A DNA stretch of 64,000 nt from Schizosaccharomyces osmophilus. Taxonomy: Eukaryota; Ascomycota; Schizosaccharomycetes; Schizosaccharomycetales; Schizosaccharomycetaceae. Each line of letters starts with the position of its first letter. The first letter of the stretch is position 1. Below the pieces are notes generated by a model, which made no database searches, was not told the origin of the DNA, and saw only the letters and a program-made list of their open reading frames with translations. The stretch covers positions 89,501-153,500 of the forward strand of contig NC_079239.1 of assembly GCF_027921745.1 (NCBI RefSeq), read 5' to 3'. The position numbers were made by a program, and so were the translations under genes. This document shows, in pieces, positions 11,040 to 21,918 of this stretch.

Positions 11040-12776
11040 ATGTCTAGAGGAAGTCGAGTAAGAGGACCCAATTCAGCATTAACTGAATTTTTAAGGGTAT
11101 GTACTTCTCTATAGCCATAACTAACGAGCCTACAGTCTCAAGGGATCAATACATCTGCCTTGGGTAGAGCACGTCCTCCAAGTCCAGAATCTACAACTGA
11201 ACAGACTGACCAAGATTCTATTACGCCGATAAATGAAGCCGTAGAAACACCATTTCCCGAAGAAACGCCTCTCATTGAGACAACAACCGTTCAACTTCAG
11301 AGGCCACCCAGGTCTCGAGGTAGAAGCGTAAAAAAGAAGAAAAAACCTTTAGAAGAAGATAACAATGATGACGATAGTGACTACAACGTAAATTCTGGTT
11401 TTCGTCGTGCTGGATTTTCCTATAAGTCGCGTGAAAGTGCAGGTAAATTAGACTTTTGTGTTCACTGCCAATGTCGATTTACGATTACGCCTTACAGTAA
11501 ATACAGTGAGAAAGAAAACGGATGGCTTTGTTATCCTTGTAGTCGTGGTGCTGAAGAACAGCAGGTTCCTGAAATTCACACTCGAAAGCGACGTGCCATG
11601 ACAAGAAAAAAGGCTGCAGCAGCTACCATGGATGAAGAACTGAATGTTCCCAAGCTTCAAGATTTATGTATTTGCATCATTGCTGAATATATTCATGATA
11701 TCGAAGCTTTGGGAGATATAGGACAAATCAACATGGACAAAATAAGCCAGATAATATCCAAAAACAGATCTTTGGATGATACAACAGTGCAACTATTTTT
11801 GACTGGAGACCAAACGGAACTAAGGCTGTACGATTGCTCCAGATTAACGGCTGAAGCTTTGTTGCAAATTGTTCAGTATTGTCCTCGTTTACATACCCTA
11901 CATTTGACTTTTTGTGGACAAATGAAAGATGGAGTCCTTGATTTATATTCTGAAAAATTGACCGAACTAAAGGACCTTACTATCAATGGTGCCTTCCTTG
12001 TATCTACCGATACATGGATATCTTTCTTTAAGAAACGCGGTCCCCAGTTGACAAGACTAGAAATTACAGATACCGCAAAAGTTCGCTCTTCTGTTATAAA
12101 TGCAATTGCTGATTATTGTCCGAATCTCACGACTCTGACTTTATCACGGATTTTTTATATGGATGATGAATGTGTCCGCTTATTGTCTGGGTGTAAGAAC
12201 CTCACGACCCTGCGTATTGAGTCACCTGGTGAGACCGTTACTGATGGAAGTGTATTAGATGTTTTAAACCAAATTGGCAGTGGCCTTCAAACCCTTAGTT
12301 TAGCAGGCTGTTCCAAATTAACAGATGAAGTGTTACGACAAGGTATAGGACCCTGCTGTGGTCGTCTTCGTAATCTGGATTTAAGTGGTTTATCTGAATT
12401 GACGGATGATGAAGCGGCTTCAATGTTTGGCAGTTGGAACGTACAGTCCGGATTGGAAACATTATCTTTAAGAAGATGTTTAGGACTCGGTGATCGAACT
12501 GTTCGTGCTGTTTTGGTAAATTCGGGGCATTCGCTTTCCAGTTTGGATTTGAATGGATTAGCTTATGTCACGTCGAATTCTCTTCAATATCTAGCAACGT
12601 TTCCTCTTCCCAGGTTACAAACATTGGACGTTAGCTGGATTCGTGATATGAATGACAAACTTGTTTGTGAGTTTGAGGAAAATAAGCCTACACTTGAGAA
12701 ACTTTTAGTATGGGGCAATAACCACGTATTGATGCCGACGAAACGACTTTTGTTAATTGGAAGAGAGGTGCAATAA
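11040..12776 (+). CDS. rhp7: Rad7-type leucine-rich-repeat repair protein, two exons
   Basis: Exon 1 is 11040-11096 and encodes [19 protein letters not shown], which matches the conserved Rad7 N-terminus ([11 protein letters not shown]). The intron 11097-11135 has donor GTATGT, branch ACTAAC and acceptor CAG, and is only 39 bases long. Exon 2, 11136-12776, continues in frame; the total is 565 residues against 563 remembered for S. pombe Rhp7. After a basic and acidic linker a four-cysteine zinc-ribbon-like element (CVHCQCRF ... CYPCSRG) is seen, then leucine-rich repeats to the end. Rhp7 is the partner of Rhp16 in repair of non-transcribed strands. A TTG at 11160 that opens the longest simple frame is internal, not a start. 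Confidence 0.93.
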
Positions 12777-12915
12777 TTTCGATTTAGAAAACTATAATTA
12801 TGCCATTTACTCTAATATCTTAGACTATTTATTTGAAATAGTTATCTATTTATTTTGCGATGATTATGACCTAGAATGGTGTACTAAACAAAAATGTTCC
12901 ATAAATAAAGATTAT

Positions 12916-12985
12916 GCTTCGGCCGGGAATCGAACCCGGGTCGCTTCGATGGCAACGAAGCATTATACCACTAAACCACCAAAGC
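12916..12985 (-). tRNA. tRNA-Gly(GCC)
   Basis: On the minus strand a full cloverleaf can be drawn: acceptor GCTTTGG paired with CCGAAGC (one G-U type pair), D arm with GTTTAGTGGTATAAT, anticodon stem CTTCG/CGAAG enclosing the loop TTGCCAT, and T arm CCGGG TTCGATT CCCGG. The anticodon GCC specifies glycine. The B box GGTTCGATTCC is perfect and no intron is present. A TATA-like stretch lies 28-35 bases upstream (about 13012-13022), which fission yeast pol III genes usually need, and a run of T on the minus strand follows near 12891-12895. Confidence 0.95.
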
Positions 12986-13002
12986 AGCTAATGCTTAATG
13001 AG

Positions 13003-13882
13003 TCTCTATGAATATTATATATCATAGCAAATAACAAACTACCTTTTTGCTACATAGATTATGTAGTTGGAAGCCAAAGTGAAGATGTCACATAAACAAA
13101 CCTTTGCGACACGCGTTTTCTTTTACGTAGAGTCTCAAGAAACAGTACTGTTCCAGGGATTTGTGATATTCACTATAAAGCGTAGCTCAAAGAGCTCTTA
13201 CTTGTACATATTTTATAATTGCTCATACTCAATTGTTTACGATTTGCTAAGGAATTATAGTATCTTCTCTAATTGTTCTCGCAGCAAGGGGCATCATGGT
13301 CTGTTCAAAATCACAAAGCCAATAAATTATCGATTTTATTTAATGCTTTTCATATTCGTAAGTGAGTTTTATAACTACGTAGTTCGACTAATAAAAAAAA
13401 AAAAAAAAGGTATATTATAGGCTTAACATATGTTCAAAAATCAGTGAATAAAAGTGCTATAAAATTGGTTTGTTTATAGTAATGTAAACAAATCCGAAGT
13501 TATGCAGATTGTTACCTTTTCCATGACTCGGCACTGCTTAAGCGATACGAAATTTCTTGCAGGAGCAAAAAATTTTCTTCATTCTTTGCCGATTGCTTGA
13601 ATTTGACTTGTAATTCTAAATGCGCTAAAAAGCAAAACTAAGTTGTAGTTATTTGGAGTAATAATCCTTTCAGTTCCGCCTTTCATAGTGGTTTGCGAAA
13701 TTTTTTCGTTGAATATTATACCAGAGAATTGTAATTTTACTACATTCACATCTCGTAATCCTTTTTTGTTTCCTATTATGGTGCAATTTTGACAGAAAAA
13801 TTGAACGAGCATTACCAAGCATGAATTTACGTTAAACAAGTCAAAAAAATAGATGAAATATTAACAGAAAGACGAGAACAAA
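13003..13882. other. spacer between tRNA-Gly and first 5S gene
   Basis: No coding region recognised. It holds an A15 tract at 13393-13407 and scattered short frames in all directions. It marks the start of the accessory region. Confidence 0.5.
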
Positions 13883-14002
13883 AAGCCTACAGCATCCCGG
13901 ATTCCCATGTTGTCTCCAACCATAGTACTAACGAGACCCTCAGACGCTTAACTGCAGTGATCGGACGGGAACTGGTGTTTTCGCCTAGGTGTGGCCGTAG
14001 AC
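13883..14002 (-). rRNA. 5S ribosomal RNA, copy 1 (intact)
   Basis: The minus strand reads as a full 120-nt 5S rRNA starting GTCTACGGCC and ending GCTGTAGGCTT, very like the fission yeast 5S sequence I remember. The 5' and 3' ends pair as helix I, and the internal control region is intact. Five T on the minus strand follow the 3' end as a pol III terminator. Dispersed single 5S genes are typical of fission yeasts. Confidence 0.95.
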
Positions 14003-14629
14003 ATATACTTGGTAAAGCACTTGTATTTGACAATCTTAAAGTTTTCTGTCAGCTTGATGTACTTCTTTGGCTTATTACATGACAAGTGCGTGATATAATT
14101 AAGAATGAAAAATAAAATAAAACAAAAATGACTACAGGATTTATCGTGTACTCGGCAAAACCCGTTCTTCCTTGAGGTTAAAATTGAATCTTACTGCAAG
14201 CTGCCATCTTATATCGAAAAGACAAAGCTCAACTCATCCCAATGATTTGTCACCACATGAAAGTATTTGAAATGGAACTTGCTTTGAAAGGATGAAACCT
14301 TGGGATTCCTGCTCAAACAACCTGCTTGTACAAATTTTACAGCTAAAACACCAACACGAATGAAATAGATATTTGATATTACAGTGATTTTGACCGAGTG
14401 TTCTTCGAATGCGAAAGCGAAATGTTGGCCAATCTTGGTGTGACTACTATTAAGAGCGAAACTACATGTTCGTTTCGCTTCGCATGCAATTTTAATGTCA
14501 AATAATACAAAGTGGTAAAGAAACGAAAACAATAACTGTAATCAACAAAGGAAGATTCATCTTTTGCCCTCTTTCTTGGTACAACTATCTTTTCTACTGC
14601 AATTTTTGTGCAGCTACTTTTTGTAGAAA
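14003..14629. other. 5S upstream flank and promoter of GPI-type gene
   Basis: No gene recognised. Part of the first 120 bases resembles the upstream flanks of 5S copies 3 and 5 weakly (shared CTTGATG and neighbouring bases). Two overlapping minus-strand frames (14209-14717) have no protein features. Confidence 0.45.
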
Positions 14630-15529
14630 ATGCTACTCTCGATTTGCATTTTGGCCTTCGCAGTATGCTTTTCGTATGCAATAAATGCGACAGTATATGA
14701 TCCATTGTCTTTAGCAATCAATAAGAATGCCAGTGCAAGGAGTGCTAATTACCCATTTTATATCCAAGCTTTTCCATACGATTTCAACTGCCATGGTAAC
14801 CTCTCGTTCCTTCAAAGTCCTCCTCCTATTGACGGACAAGGAGTCTATTCGAGTATGAATAATGTCAGCTCGTTTTTGACGGTTCCTGCGGATAATACCA
14901 GTGTCACCTGTGTGTACACAGGATACGACAAAAGGACATGCTATTCGGGAGATTCTCCAAAATGCTTTAGTATATCAAGCAGTATAAACAACGTAGATGT
15001 TTCCATGAATGATTCTTCCCATGTACTCGATGTGGACAATGGGTTTCACGTCGTGTACACCGAGAGTTACTATATAATTACCCCACAAACCACGTATGCA
15101 TATGTTAATGAAAGCCTCGAAAAACCTAAACACGATCCGTATGCAATATATAGAATCTATTTGTATTCTTGTGACGGTAATCAAACGTGTATGTTTGATT
15201 ACTTGAGTGGGGCCTTAACCAGAGATAAACAGAGATGTGGTCGAGAGTATTCTATTAAAAATAGACACTTTGAAAATAAAGAAAAATTTGTAGCTTATTT
15301 TGACGCACAGCGACAAAATACTGCAAGACAGACGAGTCTGTCTTTTATCCCCCCAAAGTTCAAGGCGATTTCTAATGGGCAAGCAGTGACCCAAATTGAG
15401 TTGGAGTCATCCATAAATTATGTCGATTCTGGCATAGATTGTATCTCTTCATCTACCTCTGTTCGCATGAAATATGGGCCGCTGTGCATTTGCTTAGCTT
15501 TTGGATTGATAATGTCGATTTTTTCATAA
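14630..15529 (+). CDS. putative GPI-anchored cell-surface glycoprotein, unknown family
   Basis: A 299-residue single-exon ORF. Residues 1-17 form a signal peptide ending in SYA. The C-terminus has a serine/threonine stretch (SSSTS) followed by a hydrophobic tail (YGPLCICLAFGLIMSIFS), the layout of a GPI-anchor signal. Many N-x-S/T sequons lie between, and about ten cysteines are scattered through the ectodomain (for example NCHG, TCVYTGYDKRTC, YSCDGNQTC), suggesting disulfides. I do not recognise the family; fission yeasts have several lineage-specific surface glycoprotein families. It is flanked by 5S copy 1 and a broken dehydrogenase, an unstable neighbourhood. Confidence 0.75.
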   Translation: MLLSICILAFAVCFSYAINATVYDPLSLAINKNASARSANYPFYIQAFPYDFNCHGNLSFLQSPPPIDGQGVYSSMNNVSSFLTVPADNTSVTCVYTGYDKRTCYSGDSPKCFSISSSINNVDVSMNDSSHVLDVDNGFHVVYTESYYIITPQTTYAYVNESLEKPKHDPYAIYRIYLYSCDGNQTCMFDYLSGALTRDKQRCGREYSIKNRHFENKEKFVAYFDAQRQNTARQTSLSFIPPKFKAISNGQAVTQIELESSINYVDSGIDCISSSTSVRMKYGPLCICLAFGLIMSIFS

Positions 15530-15954
15530 TTAAAGATAGAACTAATAGAATAGAATAGAATTAGAGTGAGTCATTCCTTTTTAATTTCTTTTTTCATCTA
15601 TTATTAGTCGTTTTATATTTTTACTGTAAGGTCGCATTCATTCCTAGTTTTTCACTCCTTTTCCGTTTCCTTCTTTTCATTCAATGATTCACTAGGTGCT
15701 TAGTCACTTGCATCCATCATGGAAGTGAAACTGATACAAAATTAGGTGGTGCAAGCGAACTTTGATACATGGTTATGTAAACGGTTAGAAGTATGCAAAT
15801 TTACAAAGCTTCAAAAGAAATAAAGCTTTGTGTATAAAGAGAGTAAATTTCTAGGAATATAAGTCTTTAAGATTTGCATATAGAATAGTGAAAATCACAA
15901 ACTGAAGTTTATTAAAGTTTGACTTGTTAGTTTGTATTCTTTGCATTAATCACA
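15530..15954. other. spacer, includes old promoter of the dehydrogenase fragment
   Basis: Contains short direct repeats of GAATA/ATAGA near 15540-15560 and, upstream of the broken dehydrogenase, sequence that looks like a retained promoter and leader. No ORF. Confidence 0.4.
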
Positions 15955-16163
15955 ATGGCATTGCAATATATTGTGAATGACACTAAGTGCGGCTTTGGCC
16001 AATTGAAGCTTCATGAAGCCAACCAAATTAGCTCTTAAACCCAACGAGGTTCAAGTAAGAATGAAAGCGGCTTCTCTCAACTACATAGACTTGGTCATCA
16101 TCAAAGGATTGTACTCTGTTCCTTTGGAGCTTCCTGTGATTCCTGGCTCTGATGGTCGGTGAG
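15955..16163 (+). pseudogene. 5' fragment of zinc-type alcohol dehydrogenase/quinone oxidoreductase
   Basis: The ATG at 15955 opens with MALQYIVNDTKCGFGQLKLH, then the frame ends at a stop near 16036. A neighbouring frame continues with KPNEVQVRMKAASLNYIDLV, IIKGLYSVP and LPVIPGSDG, the conserved N-terminal block of medium-chain dehydrogenases (GroES-like domain). After PGSDG nothing recognisable remains. So this is the first 65-70 codons of a MDR-family gene with one frameshift and loss of the rest. It was probably a functional duplicate of a gene elsewhere in the genome. Confidence 0.75.
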
Positions 16164-16884
16164 GACCTAGAGGAATTCCAACCTGTTATGCTTAGTACAA
16201 GAAAAGAAAAGAAAAGAGGAATGAATACGACGAATGAAAATAAACTTTTTGGTTCCATAAATGTTTAAACAGACTTGCAAATTCCGTTCCTACTGATCAT
16301 CTCTTTGTACCCGTTACTTGTAGAGTAACAATCGATTTCTGATGGCATTCATTCTTTCGTACCGATCATATAGGAACATGTCACGGCAAACTACTAATAC
16401 TCTAAATAATGTGAAAAAGTGAGTAGGATAGAGTGGTGGTTTCGTGGTCAAGTTAAGTATTTTTAACCTAGTATTTTAAAACCATCTAAGGAGTTCTTTG
16501 AATAGTAACAGCCTAGTGATACTAAAACATACCGTAGGATTTCCATCTTGAACGCCGTAACATAGGCACCGATCACAGCTACATGTACATTGGAAGAATG
16601 CTTTGGCCCTATACATTTATGCCAAAACAGATTTTTAGGAAAGATAGCAATGTCTATTTTACTGATCAAAATACCGAACCAACTTTTAGCATTTCTTACA
16701 AAAACACTCGCCTTTTCTGGAATTTATGCATTGAAAATAAACGAATATACATTTCTATCTATGTAAAACAAACAAAATAACGAAATCATCATTAATTAAA
16801 AAATAATGTAAGCAAACCGAATACATTTCTCTTTTCCAAAAACGGCATTAAGCAACCTAAAATATCAAAGCTTGTAGCGAAAAT
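16164..16884. other. spacer between dehydrogenase fragment and OYE gene
   Basis: AT-rich, with an AAAAG-type short repeat near 16200-16215. I find no continuation of the dehydrogenase and no other gene. Small frames at 16463-16780 look like chance. Confidence 0.45.
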
Positions 16885-18117
16885 CTAAACTAAAGAAACA
16901 GGGCGTCTCTTTTCTTCAGCTTGAGGGTCATACTGCAATTCTTTGCCATAATTAGGGAATGTATTGTAACCGTAATTATGAGTAGCATAAAATAAAGAAC
17001 GAACATAAGGAGTAAGCTCATGACCCTTCTTCAGTCTTTCAACCAAATCCGGGTTGGAAATAAAATATCTTGAGAAACCAATCATAGTACGATTGTCGCC
17101 ATTAACATCAGACTTCAATAACTTGAATTCAGGACTGTCATAGGTATAGTTACCAGTCTGTAGAATAGCTCCCTTCCATAAAGACTTAACAAAATCGTTG
17201 GAGCCAACAACGTCAGAGATGTTGAGGTCCGCAATTAAGCCAACGATATCCCTGCCTCCACTAATTCTAGGTTCCACAATAGAAAGGTAAGCAAGCTGTT
17301 TACCATAATCTGCACGCTTTTGAAGCTCATTCACCACATAACTAAAAGTGGTGATAGGATGCACTGAATCCTCGTCACCCTTTATTCCTTGGAATTTGGC
17401 CCAAGGCGATAATCGAATTGCAAGTTTCTCGGCGCCAATGGTCTCACTCAAGAGGTCGATAATTTCCAGTATAATTCTTGCACGCTTTTCAATAGAACCA
17501 CCATAGCTGTCCGTTCTTTGGTTGCTAACAGGTTGTAAGAATTGGTCAAGCATGTATCCATGAGCACTGTGAATTTCGACATAATCAAATCCAGCGTTTA
17601 TGGCATTGATGGCTGCGTTCTTGTAATCTTCATAAATGATACTCTTGATTTCTTCTTCGGATAAGGCTCTAACAGGATTGCCTGCAGCTTCGGCAGCCTT
17701 TTTGGAATCTTCACTACCATAAAGAGCAGAGGAGGAAACCAAATCCAAACCATGTTTTTTCAAAAGTTCTGGGGATCCGACTCTACCCAAAAACCAAAAT
17801 TGGCTTGCTATTAAACTACCCTTTGCATGTACTGCGTCTGTAATTTTCTTCCATCCTTGAACATGTTTCTCGTTCCAAATACCGGGAATATTAGGGTATA
17901 ATCCAGAGCGAGGCGAAATGAATGTGGCTTCTGAAATGAGCAAAGTACCAGAAGCTTGTGCTCTGTCGGAATAATATTGTAACATCAAATCACTTGGAGT
18001 ATGGTCATCAGCAGCACGGAATCTTGTTGTAGGAGCAAAGGCTATCCTCTGATCTAGTGTATGTTTACCAACAGTAATTGGTTTAAACAAATTTGTTTGT
18101 TCCAATCCGGCAGTCAT
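16885..18117 (-). CDS. old yellow enzyme family NADPH dehydrogenase (ene-reductase)
   Basis: A 410-residue FMN-dependent TIM-barrel oxidoreductase. Visible motifs are LFKPITVGKHTLDQRIAFAPTTR at the N-terminus, SQFWFLGR (residues 105-112), the substrate-binding pair H183/H186 with Y188 in EIHSAHGYML, GGSIEKRAR, and the FMN-phosphate region MIGFSRYFISNPDL. Plant and budding-yeast enzymes usually have His-Asn; the His-His version occurs in many other members. It reduces activated C=C bonds with NADPH and is usually cytosolic and stress-related. S. pombe has related genes on chromosome I. The ATG at 18117 is the first Met and needs no intron. Confidence 0.92.
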   Translation of the reverse strand: MTAGLEQTNLFKPITVGKHTLDQRIAFAPTTRFRAADDHTPSDLMLQYYSDRAQASGTLLISEATFISPRSGLYPNIPGIWNEKHVQGWKKITDAVHAKGSLIASQFWFLGRVGSPELLKKHGLDLVSSSALYGSEDSKKAAEAAGNPVRALSEEEIKSIIYEDYKNAAINAINAGFDYVEIHSAHGYMLDQFLQPVSNQRTDSYGGSIEKRARIILEIIDLLSETIGAEKLAIRLSPWAKFQGIKGDEDSVHPITTFSYVVNELQKRADYGKQLAYLSIVEPRISGGRDIVGLIADLNISDVVGSNDFVKSLWKGAILQTGNYTYDSPEFKLLKSDVNGDNRTMIGFSRYFISNPDLVERLKKGHELTPYVRSLFYATHNYGYNTFPNYGKELQYDPQAEEKRRPVSLV

Positions 18118-18595
18118 TGTTTACTAAAGAGTGTATAATACAAGGTTTCTTAGCAGGTTTGCCGAGATTCTTAGTAATGAGAGATGCTTCTTTTCTTTCC
18201 TTTAATTTATATGTTTGGGTTAGCAAAGTTTTGGTGTTGGCTTACTAACTGTATTTGTCAGCGTAAAAAATATTAATAATTCGTACGAAACGAACAAGCA
18301 ATAAGCGAAAGAAGAATATGTTGGAAGAAATTCGGACTTGATAAGGTTATTTGTAGCGAAGTCACTGATGTTTCAAACCCCAGTCTTGGCCATACGGATA
18401 AGGATGTGAGCAAACCCACAGCCGAACCTTTTCACGCTTTCATGAAAGATCGCTGAATTTCTTTTCTAACCTTGTATAATAGCTTTCAAAGTTGCATTGA
18501 GAAGAATTATGGGTATCTCACGCAGAGATTAGAGGGGATGAATGCGTTTCTTGATCTTCTTTAATAAAAATATAATAACTCCCGCAACGGTATCA
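18118..18595. other. OYE upstream region with weak coding-like patch
   Basis: Holds the OYE promoter. On the plus strand about 18345-18454 there is a short open stretch with a non-random composition (VSNPSLGHTDKDVSKPTAEP) that begins without an ATG and ends at a stop. I do not recognise it. Confidence 0.35.
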
Positions 18596-18623
18596 GTTAA
18601 TTTCGCCGAAATCCCAGCGATAG

Positions 18624-18938
18624 CGCTTTGCTTCTTGGCGAAACTCAGTTGAGCTCAGCAACCGGGGTGCCACTCGGTATGACAATAACGACTGTACTCT
18701 TGATGAATTCTGCGTTACTAGAAGCAGGTTTTGTGTTGTAGACAAGAAAGGAAATGAAACCTGCATTTTAAAAAGCGGCAGTAAATACAAAGCAGTGCTG
18801 GACATGTGTGCAACAGCAAATTTGGTGGATACTAAAATTTCATCTACTCTCAGTCCTCTTTTGGGAGACTCAGGTAATGGTCGCATACCTTGCGATGCCA
18901 CTGACACTGCATTTGTGCTCAACGAAATAATTGAATAA
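18624..18938 (+). pseudogene. decayed cysteine-rich secreted-protein-like ORF
   Basis: An open stretch of about 100 codons with no usable ATG. It reads RGATRYDNNDCTLDEFC, then TRSRFCVVDKKGNETC and LSPLLGDSGNGRIPC, with five or six cysteines and an N-glycosylation sequon, and ends at a stop. The composition resembles a secreted ectodomain. I do not know the family. It is probably a remnant of a surface or secreted protein; an unrecognised exon is the alternative. Confidence 0.4.
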
Positions 18939-19096
18939 AAGTACCTAGACACATTTTTTTTAGCTTGTTTATTTTCTGAATGCATGAAAAGCATAACGCT
19001 GTAACAGCCATTAGTCAATTTGATTTTCAAAACAGCAAACGCAATTGTATTTGGGGATTTGAAGGATTTCCTTTATATTTTACAAATACTTTACAA

Positions 19097-19383
19097 ATGA
19101 ATAAACAAACAATCTTTCTCGCTGCTTTAACAACGGCAGCAGGCATGCCATTACCAACGATGAAAGAGTATACGCTAATGCCAAGCATTTTTAAACATCG
19201 ATTTTGAGCACCATCAAAGTATAGTGTTTCGTTTAAACAATAAGGGGGAGGTTATTACAATTGCTGGTCAAGCTTGTCTAACCGATTTGTCGCCTATTTG
19301 TTTCATCAAGTCTTATATGCACAATGAGCAGCAGTTATCCAAGAAGCGTTACAGTAGGAAACTCAGTAATGATAATTTGGAAT
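19097..19383 (+). pseudogene. possible broken small secreted protein
   Basis: ATG at 19097 begins a signal-peptide-like segment (MNKQTIFLAALTTAAG) that runs into a stop at 19207. A neighbouring frame from about 19190 is open to 19383 and reads like a secreted domain (FRLNNKGEVITIAGQACL, then SPICFIKSYMHNEQQL). Family unknown. It may belong with the fragment at 18.6-18.9 kb. I treat it as broken. Confidence 0.35.
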
Positions 19384-19441
19384 GAACCGTTTGTTTGTAT
19401 AGATAATAAGAAATGAAAAAAGGGAAAAAAATAAGAGAAAA

Positions 19442-19558
19442 AAGCCTACAGCACCCTGAATACCGACCATTGTTGTCTTCAGTAAGAACGAGGACCAGAG
19501 ATATTTACCTGCGGTGATCAGTGGGAGCTGGCATTTTTGCCCGGGTGTGACAGTAGAG
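19442..19558 (-). pseudogene. 5S rRNA copy 2 (heavily decayed)
   Basis: About 117 bases align end to end with the intact 5S copies on the same strand. The 3' end (AAGCCTACAGC on plus) and scattered blocks such as GCGGTGATCAG are preserved, but many substitutions cover both the internal promoter and the stems. It is too changed to make a functional 5S RNA. Confidence 0.8.
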
Positions 19559-21918
19559 AGCGCTAAGGGCATTTTGTATTAGTATCCAGTTTTGAGATAT
19601 GGCCTGAAAGTCCACAACAACGGACTCAAGTGCTACCCATCTTTTGTGCAAGACATCGTACGAAAAAAGTGGAAACTTATGCACACTTTTCACTATGGGG
19701 GTATTTGCTAATAGCACATAAATGATGCCACTACTCGAGAGACATGAGGATAAGTAGGATCAGTTTGATATGATATTAATCAATTGTCTTCGTTTAAATC
19801 TTTTGCTTATGCAATGTTTTTTTATGTCTACTTCTAATTTCATTTCTTGAATCACGACAGTCAGTCTAGTGTGGCTTGCTTGAATAGACAAACATTCACC
19901 TGAAAAGCTAAAATAAAACAGCTTTTTATGTTGTAACTCTAACGAGAATGCGAAATCTAGGAAAAGGCATTTAACCAGATAGGAGCAGTTGGAAGATTTT
20001 TAGGCAATTTATCATATAGAAAATATAACTCAATGATGTATATATGAAGCTCTATATCATAGACCACCAAACAAAATGGCAATATTGCAAGCCTTCCTAA
20101 AGAGAAATATTGGGATATAATTTTTATTTTTTTTTCTAAGGTCGTTCTAAAGTCGTAGCCAAAAATACTGGCGATTTATATAAACGTAATTGTTAATTCG
20201 TCCCCTAAATATTTCCAATCGCAAGCTCAAAATTCCACTCTATTCATCCGACTTAACCATATCTTTAGGCGAATCTACCATTTTACTTTTTGAATCTGGT
20301 TGATTTTTCTTCTGCCAGACGATTGTTTTCTTTTCAATTGACACACTGTTCAGGAAAAATTGTACATTGCTTTCGTTCACCTTTTATTGACGGCCTTAAT
20401 GGCTCTGCTTGGTACGATGCTCATGGTGATGTTGCTCTAGGAAGTGTTTCTAGTGCCATAGACAAAAGATCTTTTCCTACCGCTGCCGCAAACTGATATT
20501 AATGTAAAAAAAAGACTACCATACCTGTTTGAGGTACGAATGCTTGCGTTGTTTTATTCGGTGTTTAAAGGAATGCTTCTCTTGGTATCGTATTACTATT
20601 TAGCAGATTTTACACCAATAAAGGTTTTTTATCCGAATTCAAAGTCCTAACTTATTTTTTACAATTTGATTTTCTGTATTTTCTGACAAGGTGATTCAGA
20701 TCCTAATAATATTGATCCATCTTTACTCTGATATAAAGAGAATGTTTATCCAGTCCTACATTAGCAACTGGTCGAGTCCTAGACACCATTTACTTTGCTG
20801 CAGCATTGGAGACTACGTCGTTTATATAGAGTCTGGCCAATCCCAACATTACGAAAGTTACGAAAATGATTTGCGAATGAAATGCTTGAACTAACGAGCT
20901 TGGAATTTGAGCTTAATGAAGGAAGTACTCCCACCGGTAGTTGATGCTCGTCAATAAAGCTAAACAATTGAATTTCGCAAGAATTATCTGTCGTTCCCTT
21001 AATCACAATGATTGGGCCCTTTGCAGTGAGATTTACCTAGTTGGATCTTCTCTCTTCACAGTTTAGGAAAACCGCTTGTCACTTACAGCGACGAAATAAT
21101 TATAATCACAAAAATACATGAACTCAGCACACAAAAGTAAAACCAAAAAAGTTTAATAGCTCAATAAAAATAGAATAGAAAATAGTCAAGTTTAGTCAAA
21201 ATGTTCCATAAAGATGAAAATAAAGGAGAAAAAAGTTATCTGTATAGCAAAGCGCACACAGCCAACACGAAGAACCATTGGAATCTAATTTTTTTCCTCT
21301 TTTATTTTTTTTATTTTTTCCAATGAATAATTAACCTACTGAGTAAGTCAACAAGGCGTATACTACTAACAAACGAATGTGAAACACTGCACATGAAGCT
21401 TCAATTTCATCCTCTTTCCAAATAATCAATCGTCATCCTTCGTAGCGAGTCGCTTTCTAATCGAATCCGAATGGATTTATCTGATTAGGTCAATGTTTAC
21501 AAACAAACAAATTGTTACAGAAGATAAAACAAAATAAAAATGGGACTGCAATCCTCCCAAACCATTTTGTTGTCTTTTACGATTGTACAAACTAGCCTAG
21601 GTTACTAGGATGTTTCACTGATGGAGAGTGCAATTTTTTCGAATAATTGTTCTTTAATTTCCTATTAGAATGAATGATTATTAATGGTGCTCACTAGTAT
21701 TTCCAGTTTATGATACAAGCACTAATTACTTCTAGACAAATTGATTCACATAGGAAATCTAGGATAGCCAGATTATATACCAAATCGATTGATAATAAAT
21801 CCACTAATTTCACTGGTCTGTTAAAACTACCCTTTTAATCAACTTGCTTTTTCACGTTATACAAAGTAGTACACTTTGCTGAGAAAATTGAGACCCTTAT
21901 TTTCCTCTGTTATGATGT
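19559..21918. other. 2.4-kb gene-poor stretch
   Basis: No intact gene. Two short plus-strand patches have coding-like composition: 20385-20496 (reads DGLNGSAWYDAHGDVALG, stop at 20496) and 20505-20650 in another frame. A further patch at 20880-20945 looks similar. They may be remains of one gene; I recognise no family. The rest is AT-rich with a T11 tract at 20125. Confidence 0.4.

Noticed and set aside
10994-11071. N-terminal 26 codons of the longest rhp16 frame
   Set aside because: They overlap conserved rhp7 exon 1 on the other strand, and have no known Rad16 similarity.
11160-11162. TTG as rhp7 start
   Set aside because: An upstream exon with the conserved Rad7 N-terminus joins in frame through good splice signals.
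18593-19030. 145-codon minus-strand frame
   Set aside because: No signal, domain or family features; it is antisense to a better cysteine-rich plus-strand frame.
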